From positions 930,001-994,000 of the forward strand of contig NZ_CP032819.1 in NCBI RefSeq assembly GCF_003991565.1: a stretch of 64,000 nucleotides of DNA, read 5' to 3'. Shown in pieces: positions 24,741 to 34,780 of the stretch (its first letter is position 1; every line of letters begins with the position of its first letter). This stretch comes from Butyricimonas faecalis. GTDB lineage: Bacteria; Bacteroidota; Bacteroidia; Bacteroidales; Marinifilaceae. Below the pieces are notes generated by a model, which saw only the letters and a list, made by a program, of their open reading frames with translations, made no database searches and was not told where the DNA came from. Position numbers and translations under genes: made by a program.

Positions 24741-25303
24741 TGTCCTGTATTCTTATTGGGGGTGTATTCGTCTTCGTCGATCTTGATCAGGTAGGTCTTG
24801 CCTGCTGTCTTGTAAGTGTTCACCACATAGGAAAGCATATAGACCAGTTCCTGCGGAGGTATGGTGACAGGCGGGACGCAGACCATGAAGCTGACCTTGT
24901 TGATCAGCTTCTCTTCCGCCAGCAGATAGAACGGACGGGGGCGTTCCGCCTCGTTGTCCGTTGTAACCTGTTCCCCGTTGTACCATACGGTGAAAGGACG
25001 CTGGTATTCCGCCCCTTCGTGGTACAGGTCCACACCGACACTCGTGCTGTCCTTGATGAAGATGCGGTCCTTGCCGTCCTTGATGTATTTGCCGAACCGG
25101 TAGTTCAGAAACCACTCGAAATAGATGACCTGCGAGGTCATGCGCGCCTCGATGTGCCGTTCCCTCGTGAAACTGCGGAACCACTCGTTGGTGCGTTGCA
25201 ACGGGTAGAGGCAGCTCTGCACGAACAGGATGAATTTCCGTCCCGACAGATAATGCGGGACAAGGCGGTTTACGGTGCGGTCTATGGATAACTTATACCT
25301 CAT
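24737..25303 (-). CDS. Baseplate-region protein, unknown
   Basis: 188 residues without a recognised domain; mixed alpha/beta with 'HIEARMTSQVIYFEWFLNYRF' (about 50-70). It lies between the baseplate J-like gene (10-base overlap) and the tail fibre (4-base overlap). That position often encodes the Mu gp48/P2 gpI-type connector between baseplate wedge and fibre, but the sequence does not prove it. Confidence 0.6.
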   Translation of the reverse strand: MRYKLSIDRTVNRLVPHYLSGRKFILFVQSCLYPLQRTNEWFRSFTRERHIEARMTSQVIYFEWFLNYRFGKYIKDGKDRIFIKDSTSVGVDLYHEGAEYQRPFTVWYNGEQVTTDNEAERPRPFYLLAEEKLINKVSFMVCVPPVTIPPQELVYMLSYVVNTYKTAGKTYLIKIDEDEYTPNKNTGQ

Positions 25304-26186
25304 GGTTCTCTATTTTCAGGATGATGGCCTCACGGAAGTTGGGCAGGCCGGCTTCCTCGTCCTTACCGGATGATTCTTTCAAATATCCCGATGCGGTATG
25401 GGTCATGCGGGTGACACGTTGCGGGGGCCGGATATGGCCGTCGGTATCGTGGCTGGCTATGAAGATTCCCTGTTCGGGTACCGCATCCTCGTCGATATGG
25501 ACATCGGTCACATGTTCCGCACGACGTACGGCATCCGTCAGACGGGAGACATAGACAGCGGCATCGAAGTCAATTTCCATCATATAGGCGTTCAGCTGCT
25601 CCTCGATGGCGTCATATACCTCGGATTCGGGCACGGCCCCGTCATGGAAGACCGTCAGGCGCGGTATCAGCACATCGCCCTTGGTGGAGATGACCTCCAC
25701 CCGTGTTCCGGCAAACTTCAACTTGCCGATATAGGCGTTGATGGGTACCAGGTCTTCAGGCGGTATGGCGGAAAGGTTGCCTTTCGTGCCGGTGGCCACT
25801 TTCAGGATCAGCTTGCTGTCCAGATTCCGGTCATCGGTACTCTCCACATACGATACCTGCGTGATGATGCGTTTGCTCTCATCGACATTCGGATAGCCGA
25901 ACGCCAGCCCGTCTTCCCGCACCGTCAGTTCGTCCCCCTGCTGGTACTGCAGCAGGGCGTTGGCATAATAGGCAGGCGTACCGTTGATACGCCCGTTGAT
26001 GGCTTCGGAAATATCCACCGCGAAGACATCCAGCAGGGTCTCGAAACTGTATATGACTGCCGCCACTACCCACAGGATACCGTTCATGACAGACAGCTTG
26101 GAGTCGCTGGCGAACTCCGCCAGCTCCAGTCTCCGGTTGCGTTCCGCAACGGACTCGTTGTATATTTCCTTGATCGTACGGCTCAT
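25293..26186 (-). CDS. Baseplate J/gp47-like wedge protein
   Basis: 297 residues. The C-terminal half ('EVYDAIEEQLNAYMMEIDFD', 'AVYVSRLTDAVRRAEHVTDV') follows the pattern of baseplate J proteins, which form the wedge around the hub. The N-terminal half starts with a helix ('IKEIYNESVAERNRRLELAE') and one hydrophobic segment. It overlaps both neighbours in an ATGA-like way. Confidence 0.65.
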   Translation of the reverse strand: MSRTIKEIYNESVAERNRRLELAEFASDSKLSVMNGILWVVAAVIYSFETLLDVFAVDISEAINGRINGTPAYYANALLQYQQGDELTVREDGLAFGYPNVDESKRIITQVSYVESTDDRNLDSKLILKVATGTKGNLSAIPPEDLVPINAYIGKLKFAGTRVEVISTKGDVLIPRLTVFHDGAVPESEVYDAIEEQLNAYMMEIDFDAAVYVSRLTDAVRRAEHVTDVHIDEDAVPEQGIFIASHDTDGHIRPPQRVTRMTHTASGYLKESSGKDEEAGLPNFREAIILKIENHEV

Positions 26187-27115
26187 TCCACTGTATAGGT
26201 TTTATTGTCGATGATAAACTCCCAGGCTCCGCCCTCGTTCCAGCTCTCCTCATGCAGGATGACCCATATGGCCTCCATACCCGATATGATACGGTAACGC
26301 CCGGTCGTTTCGTCCCGGTCCGGCTCCCTGTAAGTCCCCGTCGGGGAGACAGGCAGTGTCATCCGGCAGTTGCGCCGGTTGCCGTAGCGTTCCACGACAG
26401 CCATCAGGTATTCGTCCAATACGGTCGGCCTGATCCGCGCCTCCGACAGGTCGAGTTCCATCAGGCCACGGCATTCGACGAGCGGCAAGAGGTCGGATAT
26501 CATGCTTCCGGACAGGTCTATCCGGTAAGTGCCCGACAAAATCCGGAAACCGTCCAGTGCAAGGGCACAATCCCGGAGCGTCAGTTCTTCCACGTGCAGC
26601 TCACGGAGAAGGATGACGGACGAGGGATTCATGCCGCTCCAGTCGATATGGCGGAACGAGGCATCGGCAAACCACCGGATCCTGCGCTTGTGGCGTACAC
26701 GGCTGTCGAACGTATGGTGCAGCGTGTACGGTATATGGCCGAGAATGACGGTTTCCGCTGCACTGTCATCGCCCCAGTCGATTTCCAACGTTCCCGTTCC
26801 GGAAACCTCGCACTGCACGGACACAAGTGCCGCTGACAACGAAAATACGGCCGCCTGCGGGAGGGTGAAATGTTTGGGATAGACATGCCGTTCACCGTTG
26901 GAGGGTACAATGCCGTGCATCCCGTTATAGGCAACCACATCGGCATTGATGATGAATCCGTCGGTATAGGTCAATTCCTGCCCGGTGCGGAGTTCCGTTT
27001 CCAGTGAAAGATCCGGATTGTTGATAAGCAGGTCCACAATCCCTTCGATGCTTCCGTACAGATGCAGGGCCACATCATAGATGTTCTGTCCGGTGATGAC
27101 ACGGTAATTACCCAT
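26183..27115 (-). CDS. Baseplate protein with N-terminal LysM domain
   Basis: 310 residues. Residues 1-50 ('YRVITGQNIYDVALHLYGSI', 'LRTGQELTY') form a LysM domain, usual in phage baseplate/tail proteins where it binds peptidoglycan. The middle has 'IDWGDDSAAETVIL' (PKD/surface-protein-like turn) and leucine-rich-repeat-like strands ('LMELDLSEARIRPTVLDEYL'). It overlaps the genes on both sides. Confidence 0.65.
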   Translation of the reverse strand: MGNYRVITGQNIYDVALHLYGSIEGIVDLLINNPDLSLETELRTGQELTYTDGFIINADVVAYNGMHGIVPSNGERHVYPKHFTLPQAAVFSLSAALVSVQCEVSGTGTLEIDWGDDSAAETVILGHIPYTLHHTFDSRVRHKRRIRWFADASFRHIDWSGMNPSSVILLRELHVEELTLRDCALALDGFRILSGTYRIDLSGSMISDLLPLVECRGLMELDLSEARIRPTVLDEYLMAVVERYGNRRNCRMTLPVSPTGTYREPDRDETTGRYRIISGMEAIWVILHEESWNEGGAWEFIIDNKTYTVE

Positions 27116-27809
27116 GGTTGTCCTCCTTCTCCTCGGTTTCCAGCAACAATTCTCCCGTTGCCGAGTCTATATAGGCGTTCTTGATGACGACCTTGTCCGC
27201 ACCAAACTCCGCCTGCAGTTTGGCGGCCAGGCCGTTGTTCTCCATGTTGGAGTGCAGGAAGTCTATCAGCCCCACACCGGTAGTCGGATGCTGGTAGAGA
27301 TTGCCGGCCACGGCCTTGAGCAGGAATGTCCCGTTCTGCATCTTGGAGGCTCCGATTCCGAAGTCCGTCTCCTCGCCGCTGTAGACAACCAGGCAGTCTT
27401 CCCGGATCAGCAGGTTATAGAGGCCGTCTTCATTCAAGGCATAGAGCGAAGGCAGGGTCACCGCCTGCCTCGTCCCGTCATCATATTCCTGCATGACAGG
27501 GAACCAGCATTTGCCGGTGGCTGCGCAACGTACATATTCCACGCCGCCGGAACCGCTTTCCATGGCAATCCGTACCGTCAATAACCGGTTGTCGGGCGTA
27601 TAGGGAATACGGATATGAATACCTTTTGCATCGCTATACGATGAGAGGAAGTCCGCCGGTACGGTTATCTCCCCGTGACGGAAGTCCGCATTGTCGGCAT
27701 CTTCCACGCTGTCAAGCAGGCGGAAGTTATGGAAAGTCTTTCCGGCAACCCGTCCGGACATTTCCACTTCCCCGTATTCGGCATCCATTATGATATCCTC
27801 TCTGGCCAT
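27108..27809 (-). CDS. Baseplate-region protein, unknown
   Basis: 233 residues. The C-terminal 65 residues ('NLYQHPTTGVGLIDFLHSNM' and following) could be a gp25-like wedge element, but the match is too weak to be sure. The start at 27809 follows a strong terminator by 11 bases, so this and the following baseplate genes probably depend on readthrough or on a promoter not seen. Confidence 0.5.
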   Translation of the reverse strand: MAREDIIMDAEYGEVEMSGRVAGKTFHNFRLLDSVEDADNADFRHGEITVPADFLSSYSDAKGIHIRIPYTPDNRLLTVRIAMESGSGGVEYVRCAATGKCWFPVMQEYDDGTRQAVTLPSLYALNEDGLYNLLIREDCLVVYSGEETDFGIGASKMQNGTFLLKAVAGNLYQHPTTGVGLIDFLHSNMENNGLAAKLQAEFGADKVVIKNAYIDSATGELLLETEEKEDNHG

Positions 27810-27820
27810 GGTGTTGATAT

Positions 27821-27854
27821 AAAAATCCCGGCCGCACCCAAGAGTACGGCCGGG
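27821..27854 (-). terminator. Rho-independent terminator, minus strand
   Basis: CCCGGCCG (27827-27834) pairs with CGGCCGGG (27847-27854), followed on the minus strand by five T. A second perfect hairpin (TACTCTTT-gtgt-AAAGAGTA, 27856-27875) is just upstream. Together they separate the small genes at 27897-28516 from the baseplate genes. Confidence 0.75.
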
Positions 27855-27896
27855 GTACTCTTTGTGTAAAGAGTAGCGGCAGACAGAAATTTCGGT

Positions 27897-28223
27897 TTAT
27901 GCTTCTTTAGAGATTTCGTTATAAATCGCCTCCACGGTACCCCACATGTCGTCGGGCAGTTCCTCGTCCGAAATCTTCTCGCAGGCGGCTTGCAGGTAGG
28001 CCATCTCGTCTGCGGAGAATTCCACCTTCAAGGGGTGCTCTTTCTCCACGTCCCACTCGATACGCTTGTCTTCCGCATTTTCACGAAGGTTGATGGCTTT
28101 GCGTTCCTCGTCACCGATGGCGATTTTACGCAGGATTTCCTTTTTGAGGTTGAATTCCTTGAAGTTGCCGCGTGCCGGCAGGAAAGTCGGCAGGTAAAGG
28201 CGGTCCTTGACACTCAGTTCCAT
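27897..28223 (-). CDS. Small acidic phage protein
   Basis: 108 residues (MELSVKDRLYLPTFLPARGN...), acidic and mostly helical; 'EILRKIAIGDEERKAINLRE' and 'EFSADEMAYLQAACEKISDE' are the clearest parts. Its start overlaps the stop of the preceding small gene. No domain is recognised. Its place downstream of the long tail proteins suggests a structural accessory role. Confidence 0.6.
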   Translation of the reverse strand: MELSVKDRLYLPTFLPARGNFKEFNLKKEILRKIAIGDEERKAINLRENAEDKRIEWDVEKEHPLKVEFSADEMAYLQAACEKISDEELPDDMWGTVEAIYNEISKEA

Positions 28224-28516
28224 TATGATTCTTTTTTAGGATTGATACTTTCACGGATATATCGCTGTATCTTGTCGAAGTCCAGGAATATGGGCCCGAG
28301 CTCCTTTTCCGCAGGAAAGTTGCAGGAGATGACCCCTTGTTCCATATAAATAATTCCGACGGGTTTTATGTTTCCTTCCGGATCGGCTTCCTTCTCGTTC
28401 ACGGAAACATGAAGACGGTTCAGCTCGTCATTGACAACGGAATACTCCAACACGTAGGAGGCGTTCTCTGTTTTCTCTTCAGCAATTTTGGTAACAGTGA
28501 CATTGGTAATGTTCAT
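28223..28516 (-). CDS. Small hypothetical phage protein
   Basis: 97 residues; beta-rich N-terminal half ('NITNVTVTKIAEEKTENASY') and 'LGPIFLDFDKIQRYIRESIN' at the end. It is coupled to the next gene by overlap. No family is recognised. Confidence 0.6.
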   Translation of the reverse strand: MNITNVTVTKIAEEKTENASYVLEYSVVNDELNRLHVSVNEKEADPEGNIKPVGIIYMEQGVISCNFPAEKELGPIFLDFDKIQRYIRESINPKKES

Positions 28517-28565
28517 ACGCTATGGCTTTTAAACAAGTATAGGGTGAAATGGCGAATTCCGGTTA

Positions 28566-31500
28566 TTAACTGCTGTAATTTAATACCTGGTAGTGAAATG
28601 ACGGGTAGTTGCAGCAAAGAAGGGTCAGTGAATCCCCTCTTTCCATGCCGTAGTTTGTCGTACCGCCATTATGGTTTCTCACGTTCATGATGTTCACACG
28701 TCCGCTTCTGTTATAGTTGTAGAACAGCGTGAACACGTAGGCGAAATCCGACGGAAGGCTCGAATACCCGAACATGCTCGCGACTGAAGATGCGCTCGGG
28801 AGGTTGACATTATAGGTGGCATTGGCATAGATGCAGAAAATGTTGGCGGCCGAGAAGTCAATGGTGTACCCGGAACCCGTAAAATATACGGTCTTCATCT
28901 TGATTCCTATGGCGGCAGACCCGACCAGCGAGGCATTGGACCACACGCCATAGTTCCTGTATCCATTCTTTACCTCGATATACAACCCGTAGTTGTTCAG
29001 GTATGAATTATACTTGTTGTTCACGATTCTGCCGGTGGCGCATGTGCCGCCGGTGGATGCCGGGAACGTGTTCGCCCCGAAAAGGACATAGGAAGTGGTA
29101 TTTCCCACGCGGAACAGGTCGTTGTAAATGGCCAGGCCACCCCCGGAGCCGCTGCCCGAAGCGGTGGAGCCGATACGTCCCTGACCGATGGAAAAGCCCC
29201 CGATGGTTCCGGCGTTGGCATTGATCGTTCCGGTCATGGTCACGTTACCGTTTGCGTCCCACTTGATATTCCGGCTGGCAAGATACCCGGAACCGTCAGC
29301 GGCAAACGATATCTTGCCGCATCCGAAGACAGCGGACCCGTCGGTTTTCAATGCCCAATACTCCTTTCCAGTGGAGGGGTTGTCATGATAGATATATCCG
29401 GATGCCGCCATTACAATCCGGTGTCCGGAACTTGGAGCCGATGCCGTAAGCGAGCTGGTACCTAACGCCCATCCGCCAATCTTGCCGGCCACGGCCGTGA
29501 TGCCAGTCCTGTCAAGGGTAACCTTGACGGAATTGCCCGCATCCCTGACCGATATGCTGCCGTTATAGGAACTGCCGCCTACCACCAGTGCGCTGTCCAC
29601 GACTATCTGGTTCGCCTTTACCGTACCGGTATAGATACCGTTGGCATCGATGGTCGTGGTATACTTCTCCGTCGATGTCAGGTCGAAAACCGTTGCATAG
29701 GCCACATACCAGGTCAGCGGTGCGGAAGCCGTTCCCTGTGCCCCGTCGATATAGAAGAAATGGGTGGTGGAGAAATTCGAGGTTCCGCAGACGACCTTGT
29801 AGACATACTCTTTCCAGTCTCCCGTTCCGGCTGTGGGGGTGAGCCAGCGGCTTGATCCGCCTGTACCGATATTGTTGCTCGCCCAACAGATGTTGCGTCC
29901 CGTCGGTATCTTGGCGATGATACGGGCCACCAGCACCTTGCGTGAACTGCAAGTCGTTCCGAAATAGAATCCCCCGTTGCCGGGGCTGGCCGTACCCTTG
30001 GTCTGTATTTTCAGTACATACTTGCTGTCATTGGGGGCGGTCGAATTCTGCTCCCGGGTAATCGTCACCATACCGTTACTGGAATTGTTATAGATACCGA
30101 CACCATTGTTCCCTTTCCAGAAAGTGGGGTCACGGTAAAGCATCTTGCCGAACGCCATGGCCGAGGCGAGTTCCTGGGCGGTCGTAATGCCGGTCGTCCA
30201 CTGTGCCGACACGGAAGAGGCAAAGGTGACGGAACCGGAAGCGTTCCATGAGATATTGCCGCCCGCAATCTGCCCGCTGCCGTCGTTGTTCAGTTTCCAT
30301 TTTGTACCGTTCGTGATCGAACCGTCCGAGCCCAACGAGATGTTGTTCTTCCAGATGTGGTTATGGTCGAATGCCCACCCTGCAATGCGGTTATAGACCT
30401 CCTTCGCTCCGCTTTTGGTATAATTGGCCGACAGGCAGAAGTATTCCAGATGGTCCCAGGACATCATCTGTATGCCGATGAATCCGGTCTTGACCGTATT
30501 CCCGCTTGCCGCAATCTGTCCGAAGACAATATGGCCGGCATTGCTGCTCTGATGCCAGGTCAGCGTAATGCCCAATGGTTTGTACCCTCCCGTGTACCAG
30601 TAACCGCTTCCGGCTGATGCCGAGCGGATCTGCAAGGGTATGGCACCGGCTGTTCCGACACTGCCGACGGTGATGTTGTCGCTCCCGATGGTAAAGCCCC
30701 CGATTTTCCCCTTGGTGAAGGTACAGCTCAGACCGTTGATATAGGCCGTATTGATGATCGAGGATTTGATACTGGCCGCATCGAGCTTGGAGGCATTGAT
30801 ACTGCCCGCCGCAATACGGTCAGCCGAGAGTGTCCCGGCCTTGATGCTGGATGCGTTGATGCTGACGGCATTGACCTGCGCCGCCGTCAATGTTCCGGTG
30901 TAAATTCCCGTAGAGCCGATATAAGTCAACGGATGGGCGGCAAGGGTACTGTCGCTGCCTTGCGCCAACGCGATAAAGCGCCTGCGCCGTATCTCTTCCT
31001 CCACGGAAGCGGTCAGCGTACGGGGGGCCGGGGCGTTCGCTTTCGTGGAACCGCTCTGGAAAATCAAATCCGAGTTATAGGCTATCTGGGGGGCCGCCGG
31101 TATGGGGGACGGACTCATGGCACTGCTGACAATCGGCTGGTCGGAATAGATATGGTAGACCGCACCGCCTGTCCCGCCGCCACGCAGGAACACGGCGAAC
31201 ATGCAGCTGTTGCCGCATAGGGCAGCCCCGGCAAACATGCGGCAGTACATCTCGGAAAGCTCATAGATGTCCCACGAATAGGCAATACCACCCCAACCGC
31301 CGAAGTTGGCTTTGATAAGCAGGATCAGTCCGCCTTTATGGGTGGAGGTGTTCCAACTGGCAGGAGCCTGCTCGCTGTAACCGCGACGGATCAGGATATC
31401 GCGCTTGACGGTTTGCTCGCCGCCTTTGAAAATGACCGGATAATATACATTTTCCTCTCCGTTGATGACGATTTTGTGGTAGTAGGGATAGCCGTAATTT

Positions 31501-33332
31501 GATTTCTTGGCCGCCTCTATGTCGTTTTTCCACAGCAGGGAGACAGCGGAGGAAAACGAGACTTTCCCGGCCGCATCCCACGAAATGTTTCCGGAAGCGA
31601 CCTGTCCGCTGCCGTCATTGTTCAGTTTCCATTTGGTACCGTTCGTTATCGAACCGTCGCTGCCCAACACCACGTTGCCTTTCCGGATGGAGGACACATC
31701 TATCGTCCATCCGGCGATATTGTTCTGTGAGCCGAGACGGGCGATACATGCCCCCGCGCTGTTGGTCGCGTACAACCCGAAATCGCTGTCGCTGCCATAA
31801 TACAGCTGTACCCGCTGTCCGGATGTCGCGCTGGAGTTCAAACCATAGACCACCACGCGCCTGTTCCCGCTGTCAAGCAGGATATGGCTGCCGGTCAATG
31901 CCGCCGCTCCGATTGTCCAGCCTCCTATCTTGCCTTTGGTGACATTCAGCGTAAGGGCTTCGATGTTGCCTGCCGTAACCAGCGAGGCTTTCACGCTGGC
32001 CGTATCCAGTTTGGAGGCGTTGATGCTGCCCGCCGCTATACGGTCGGCGGAAATGGTGCCGGCAGTAATCTGACCGGCGGTAATGCTTCCGGTATAGATG
32101 CCCGCTGCGGTGATTTTTGTCAGTTTGGGGTAAGTGCCACCGCCCAAAGCGGTGGTTATGGAATCAATCGGGGCTGTCCATTGAAGGGAAACGGAAGCGG
32201 CGAAAGTAACATTTCCGGAAGCGTCCCACGCGATGTTGCCGCCCGCCACCGCACCGGCTCCCGTCGATTCAAGACGCCATTTATAGCCACGGATACCCGT
32301 CGAGCCGACAGTCATCGAACCGGATGCCGCCGTATAGGCGTTGGCAACATTCTTTTTCGTACCGCGATAGATGCTGTCGCTGTCGATGCTCCATCCTCCG
32401 ATGGTTCCCTTGGTGGTCGTGAGGGTCAGGGCATTGATGTTTCCGGCCGTGATGAGCGAGGTTTTCAGGGAGACCACATCGATACGCGAGGCTGAAATCG
32501 TGCCCGAGGTGATTTGTGAGGCGTCGAGATGCAACGCTTTTACGGTATCGGCGGAGAGTTTTCCGGTAAAGATGCCGTCCTTATCGATATAGGCCGCACC
32601 GGCCCAGTTCAGGCTGACATCAGCCCCAAACTCGATCTTACCGGTGGAAGCGTTGTATTTGATGGACTGGCAGCCGTTTCCCAACTGCACATTGCCCCCG
32701 TTGTCCACATAGAAGGTCTTGTAGCCGTCCTTGAAGCCATAGATGCCGTTGACAGTTTCGACAGTTACCGTTCCGGAAGCTGTCTTGACGGAAAGCGGGA
32801 ATGAACCGATGGCGATACCGGAAACGGTACCGTCACTGTTCTTGGTACCGGCAAACAGTTTCGGGGTAATGACCGTATTGCCATTGATGAGCGTCTTGCC
32901 CGTATTCCATTCCTTGACCCAGTCGAGCATGGCGGCGTCAGCACCGTCTTTGCCCGGCGTACCGGATTTGGCCTTTGACCAGACGAAAGACAATGTATAG
33001 GTAGCTCCGGATATGATGACGGGAATGGAAACCGTACCATGGTCGGCCAGCGTGGCCGTACCCGCCGCAATGCTATAGGTAATGGTCTTGTTGCTGTTGT
33101 TGACGGATATGGAAGAGAACCCGGCAGGTTTGACAACCGGTCCGATGGAGAATCCGTAAAAATCGGAATCCCCGAGCGTTACCTGGATGGTGGAAGTGAC
33201 GGATATGGCGGAGGGGATCTTCCCGTCCGCATCCGCAGGGAAGACATATTCTCCGAGCGACTGGCTGATGGTATAGCCGTCTTTCTGTATGTGGATTGTC
33301 GCCTGCCCCCGGGCGACCAATGTCTTTGCCAT
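28566..33332 (-). CDS. Giant repetitive tail protein (tail tip/fibre type)
   Basis: 1588 residues, the longest gene here. It begins 'MAKTLVARGQATIHIQKDGY' and then repeats a module several times: 'AGSINASKLDTASVKASLVT', 'KGKIGGWTIG', 'GSITNGTKWKLNNDGSGQV' and '(N/A)ISWDA(A/S)G.V.F'. Such 'KIGGWxI / GTKWxLNxDGSG' modules are common in central tail fibre or tip proteins of Bacteroidales phages. Between modules are unlike inserts, including a jelly-roll-like stretch (about residues 1090-1230). The C-terminus looks like a distinct tip. The repeats invite recombination and domain swapping. Confidence 0.78.
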   Translation of the reverse strand: MAKTLVARGQATIHIQKDGYTISQSLGEYVFPADADGKIPSAISVTSTIQVTLGDSDFYGFSIGPVVKPAGFSSISVNNSNKTITYSIAAGTATLADHGTVSIPVIISGATYTLSFVWSKAKSGTPGKDGADAAMLDWVKEWNTGKTLINGNTVITPKLFAGTKNSDGTVSGIAIGSFPLSVKTASGTVTVETVNGIYGFKDGYKTFYVDNGGNVQLGNGCQSIKYNASTGKIEFGADVSLNWAGAAYIDKDGIFTGKLSADTVKALHLDASQITSGTISASRIDVVSLKTSLITAGNINALTLTTTKGTIGGWSIDSDSIYRGTKKNVANAYTAASGSMTVGSTGIRGYKWRLESTGAGAVAGGNIAWDASGNVTFAASVSLQWTAPIDSITTALGGGTYPKLTKITAAGIYTGSITAGQITAGTISADRIAAGSINASKLDTASVKASLVTAGNIEALTLNVTKGKIGGWTIGAAALTGSHILLDSGNRRVVVYGLNSSATSGQRVQLYYGSDSDFGLYATNSAGACIARLGSQNNIAGWTIDVSSIRKGNVVLGSDGSITNGTKWKLNNDGSGQVASGNISWDAAGKVSFSSAVSLLWKNDIEAAKKSNYGYPYYHKIVINGEENVYYPVIFKGGEQTVKRDILIRRGYSEQAPASWNTSTHKGGLILLIKANFGGWGGIAYSWDIYELSEMYCRMFAGAALCGNSCMFAVFLRGGGTGGAVYHIYSDQPIVSSAMSPSPIPAAPQIAYNSDLIFQSGSTKANAPAPRTLTASVEEEIRRRRFIALAQGSDSTLAAHPLTYIGSTGIYTGTLTAAQVNAVSINASSIKAGTLSADRIAAGSINASKLDAASIKSSIINTAYINGLSCTFTKGKIGGFTIGSDNITVGSVGTAGAIPLQIRSASAGSGYWYTGGYKPLGITLTWHQSSNAGHIVFGQIAASGNTVKTGFIGIQMMSWDHLEYFCLSANYTKSGAKEVYNRIAGWAFDHNHIWKNNISLGSDGSITNGTKWKLNNDGSGQIAGGNISWNASGSVTFASSVSAQWTTGITTAQELASAMAFGKMLYRDPTFWKGNNGVGIYNNSSNGMVTITREQNSTAPNDSKYVLKIQTKGTASPGNGGFYFGTTCSSRKVLVARIIAKIPTGRNICWASNNIGTGGSSRWLTPTAGTGDWKEYVYKVVCGTSNFSTTHFFYIDGAQGTASAPLTWYVAYATVFDLTSTEKYTTTIDANGIYTGTVKANQIVVDSALVVGGSSYNGSISVRDAGNSVKVTLDRTGITAVAGKIGGWALGTSSLTASAPSSGHRIVMAASGYIYHDNPSTGKEYWALKTDGSAVFGCGKISFAADGSGYLASRNIKWDANGNVTMTGTINANAGTIGGFSIGQGRIGSTASGSGSGGGLAIYNDLFRVGNTTSYVLFGANTFPASTGGTCATGRIVNNKYNSYLNNYGLYIEVKNGYRNYGVWSNASLVGSAAIGIKMKTVYFTGSGYTIDFSAANIFCIYANATYNVNLPSASSVASMFGYSSLPSDFAYVFTLFYNYNRSGRVNIMNVRNHNGGTTNYGMERGDSLTLLCCNYPSFHYQVLNYSS

Positions 33333-33414
33333 ATGAGCTCTTTACGGAAAGTATAGGATGAAAGAATGGTGGCAGGTTGCCGTCACAAATAAGAATGTTG
33401 CCATTCAATAAATA

Positions 33415-33440
33415 CGGCGACCGATTCGCACCGGTCGCCG
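33415..33440 (-). terminator. Terminator-like hairpin, minus strand
   Basis: CGGCGACCG (33415-33423) pairs with CGGTCGCCG (33432-33440). On the minus strand it follows the stop at 33466 and precedes a weak T-rich stretch (TATTTATTG). Confidence 0.5.
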
Positions 33441-33465
33441 TCCATTAAAATCAATAGCGTTTCTG

Positions 33466-34776
33466 TTATTTCGATACCTCGCACATAAGTACGCCCTTGC
33501 CGGTCACATCCGCTTTCGATACGGTGATGGATTTTCCCGTATAGGTCTTTATGACCGATGTTCCGGCCGAGTTCCACAATTTCCATGTATAAGTGTAGGC
33601 TGTGCCGTTCGCATCCAGTTCCTCTCCGTTGCGGTACAGTACCGCCTTGGCGTCGACATCGTTGCCGTTGTTCTTTATCGTGAACCCTTTCTGGCTGACA
33701 AGATCCACCGTGATGGGGTCCGACATGTCCGTGAACGAGATGATGTCGCAGACTACCTTGTTTGCCGAACTGTTGCCTGCGGATGTATCCGTATCCTTGA
33801 TGGCGCATTTGAATGTCTCGAAATTCAGCACGGCATCTGCCGTAATGGTAATCTCGTTCGTAGTCCAACCTGCCGTCACTCCACGGGGATTGGTGGAAGT
33901 CAGGCAGGCCCATCCGGCACCCAGCATTGCATTGTAATACGGACAGGATACCGGACTGCCAGAAGCACTGGTCCCCGTAAGTGCCGAAGTCAGCGTTACC
34001 ACTTTGGTTGAAGCGCTTACCGCCGATATGGTGTACTGCACGGAACCGATAGAGATTTTACCCCCGGCTTCCATATTGGCGACGGAAGCGACGGTAACGG
34101 TGTTCGTGCCGGTTTTTGCCTCGGCTGTAAGGGTCGTGTTGGCGAATACCGCGGAGTCCTTGATGCCCCAGGCATAGGTCACATTGGTCGTATCGATAGT
34201 GGCGCCCCGCCACAGGTCGCAATGCGCCTTGAGCGTAGCCACTTCATCGTTCTTGAAGACAATGCCGTCGGGAGCATAAGCCACGGCGGCAATCATCGCT
34301 CCTGCGTTCAGATGCTGGGTGAACTGTACCTCCGCACGGAAAGGAATCTCCAACCCGTTGGCATCGATGTAGATTGCCTCGAAAGTATACCGTACCTGCG
34401 GGACGGAAACGGTCATGTGGTTTGCCTTGACGGTCAGGGCGTATTTGGCGGAAGCGGCGCCGATCGTGCAGCTGTCCTGTCCTGAAGTTATGACCGCGCC
34501 GTCCTTGTACCATTTGGCGGAGCCGCTCTTGACACCGGCTGTCAGTGTCGCCGCATTGCCGACGGATGAGATCTGGTCTACGGCCGCCTTGCCGCTGACA
34601 AACAGAGAAGGGGTCAATATCAGATACGGGGATGCCGCCCACGAGGGGGCATACGCGCCGGTATCCTTGTTGAACACCTGGGTCAGCGGTTGCGAGGAAC
34701 CGATAAACGCCTGTAAGGAGACAGCATCATTCTGGTCAATGATGGTGACTTGTCCGCGTGCTACTTTGATTGCCAT
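33466..34776 (-). CDS. Tail protein with Ig-like domains
   Basis: 436 residues. The N-terminus 'MAIKVARGQVTIIDQNDAVS' is related to that of the giant protein at 28566-33332. Beta-rich Ig-like stretches follow ('SAKWYKDGAVITSGQDSCTI', 'AYTYTWKLWNSAGTSVIKTY'). Ig-like domains on phage tail or decoration proteins often bind surface glycans weakly. It sits between two large tail proteins and is probably a fibre or tip component. Confidence 0.65.
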   Translation of the reverse strand: MAIKVARGQVTIIDQNDAVSLQAFIGSSQPLTQVFNKDTGAYAPSWAASPYLILTPSLFVSGKAAVDQISSVGNAATLTAGVKSGSAKWYKDGAVITSGQDSCTIGAASAKYALTVKANHMTVSVPQVRYTFEAIYIDANGLEIPFRAEVQFTQHLNAGAMIAAVAYAPDGIVFKNDEVATLKAHCDLWRGATIDTTNVTYAWGIKDSAVFANTTLTAEAKTGTNTVTVASVANMEAGGKISIGSVQYTISAVSASTKVVTLTSALTGTSASGSPVSCPYYNAMLGAGWACLTSTNPRGVTAGWTTNEITITADAVLNFETFKCAIKDTDTSAGNSSANKVVCDIISFTDMSDPITVDLVSQKGFTIKNNGNDVDAKAVLYRNGEELDANGTAYTYTWKLWNSAGTSVIKTYTGKSITVSKADVTGKGVLMCEVSK

Positions 34777-34780
34777 ATGC

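Noticed and set aside
28566..33332. Repeated DNA that could look like a tandem array
   Set aside because: The repeats are in-frame protein modules of a tail protein, unequal in spacing and divergent. No CRISPR-type direct repeat/spacer pattern is present.
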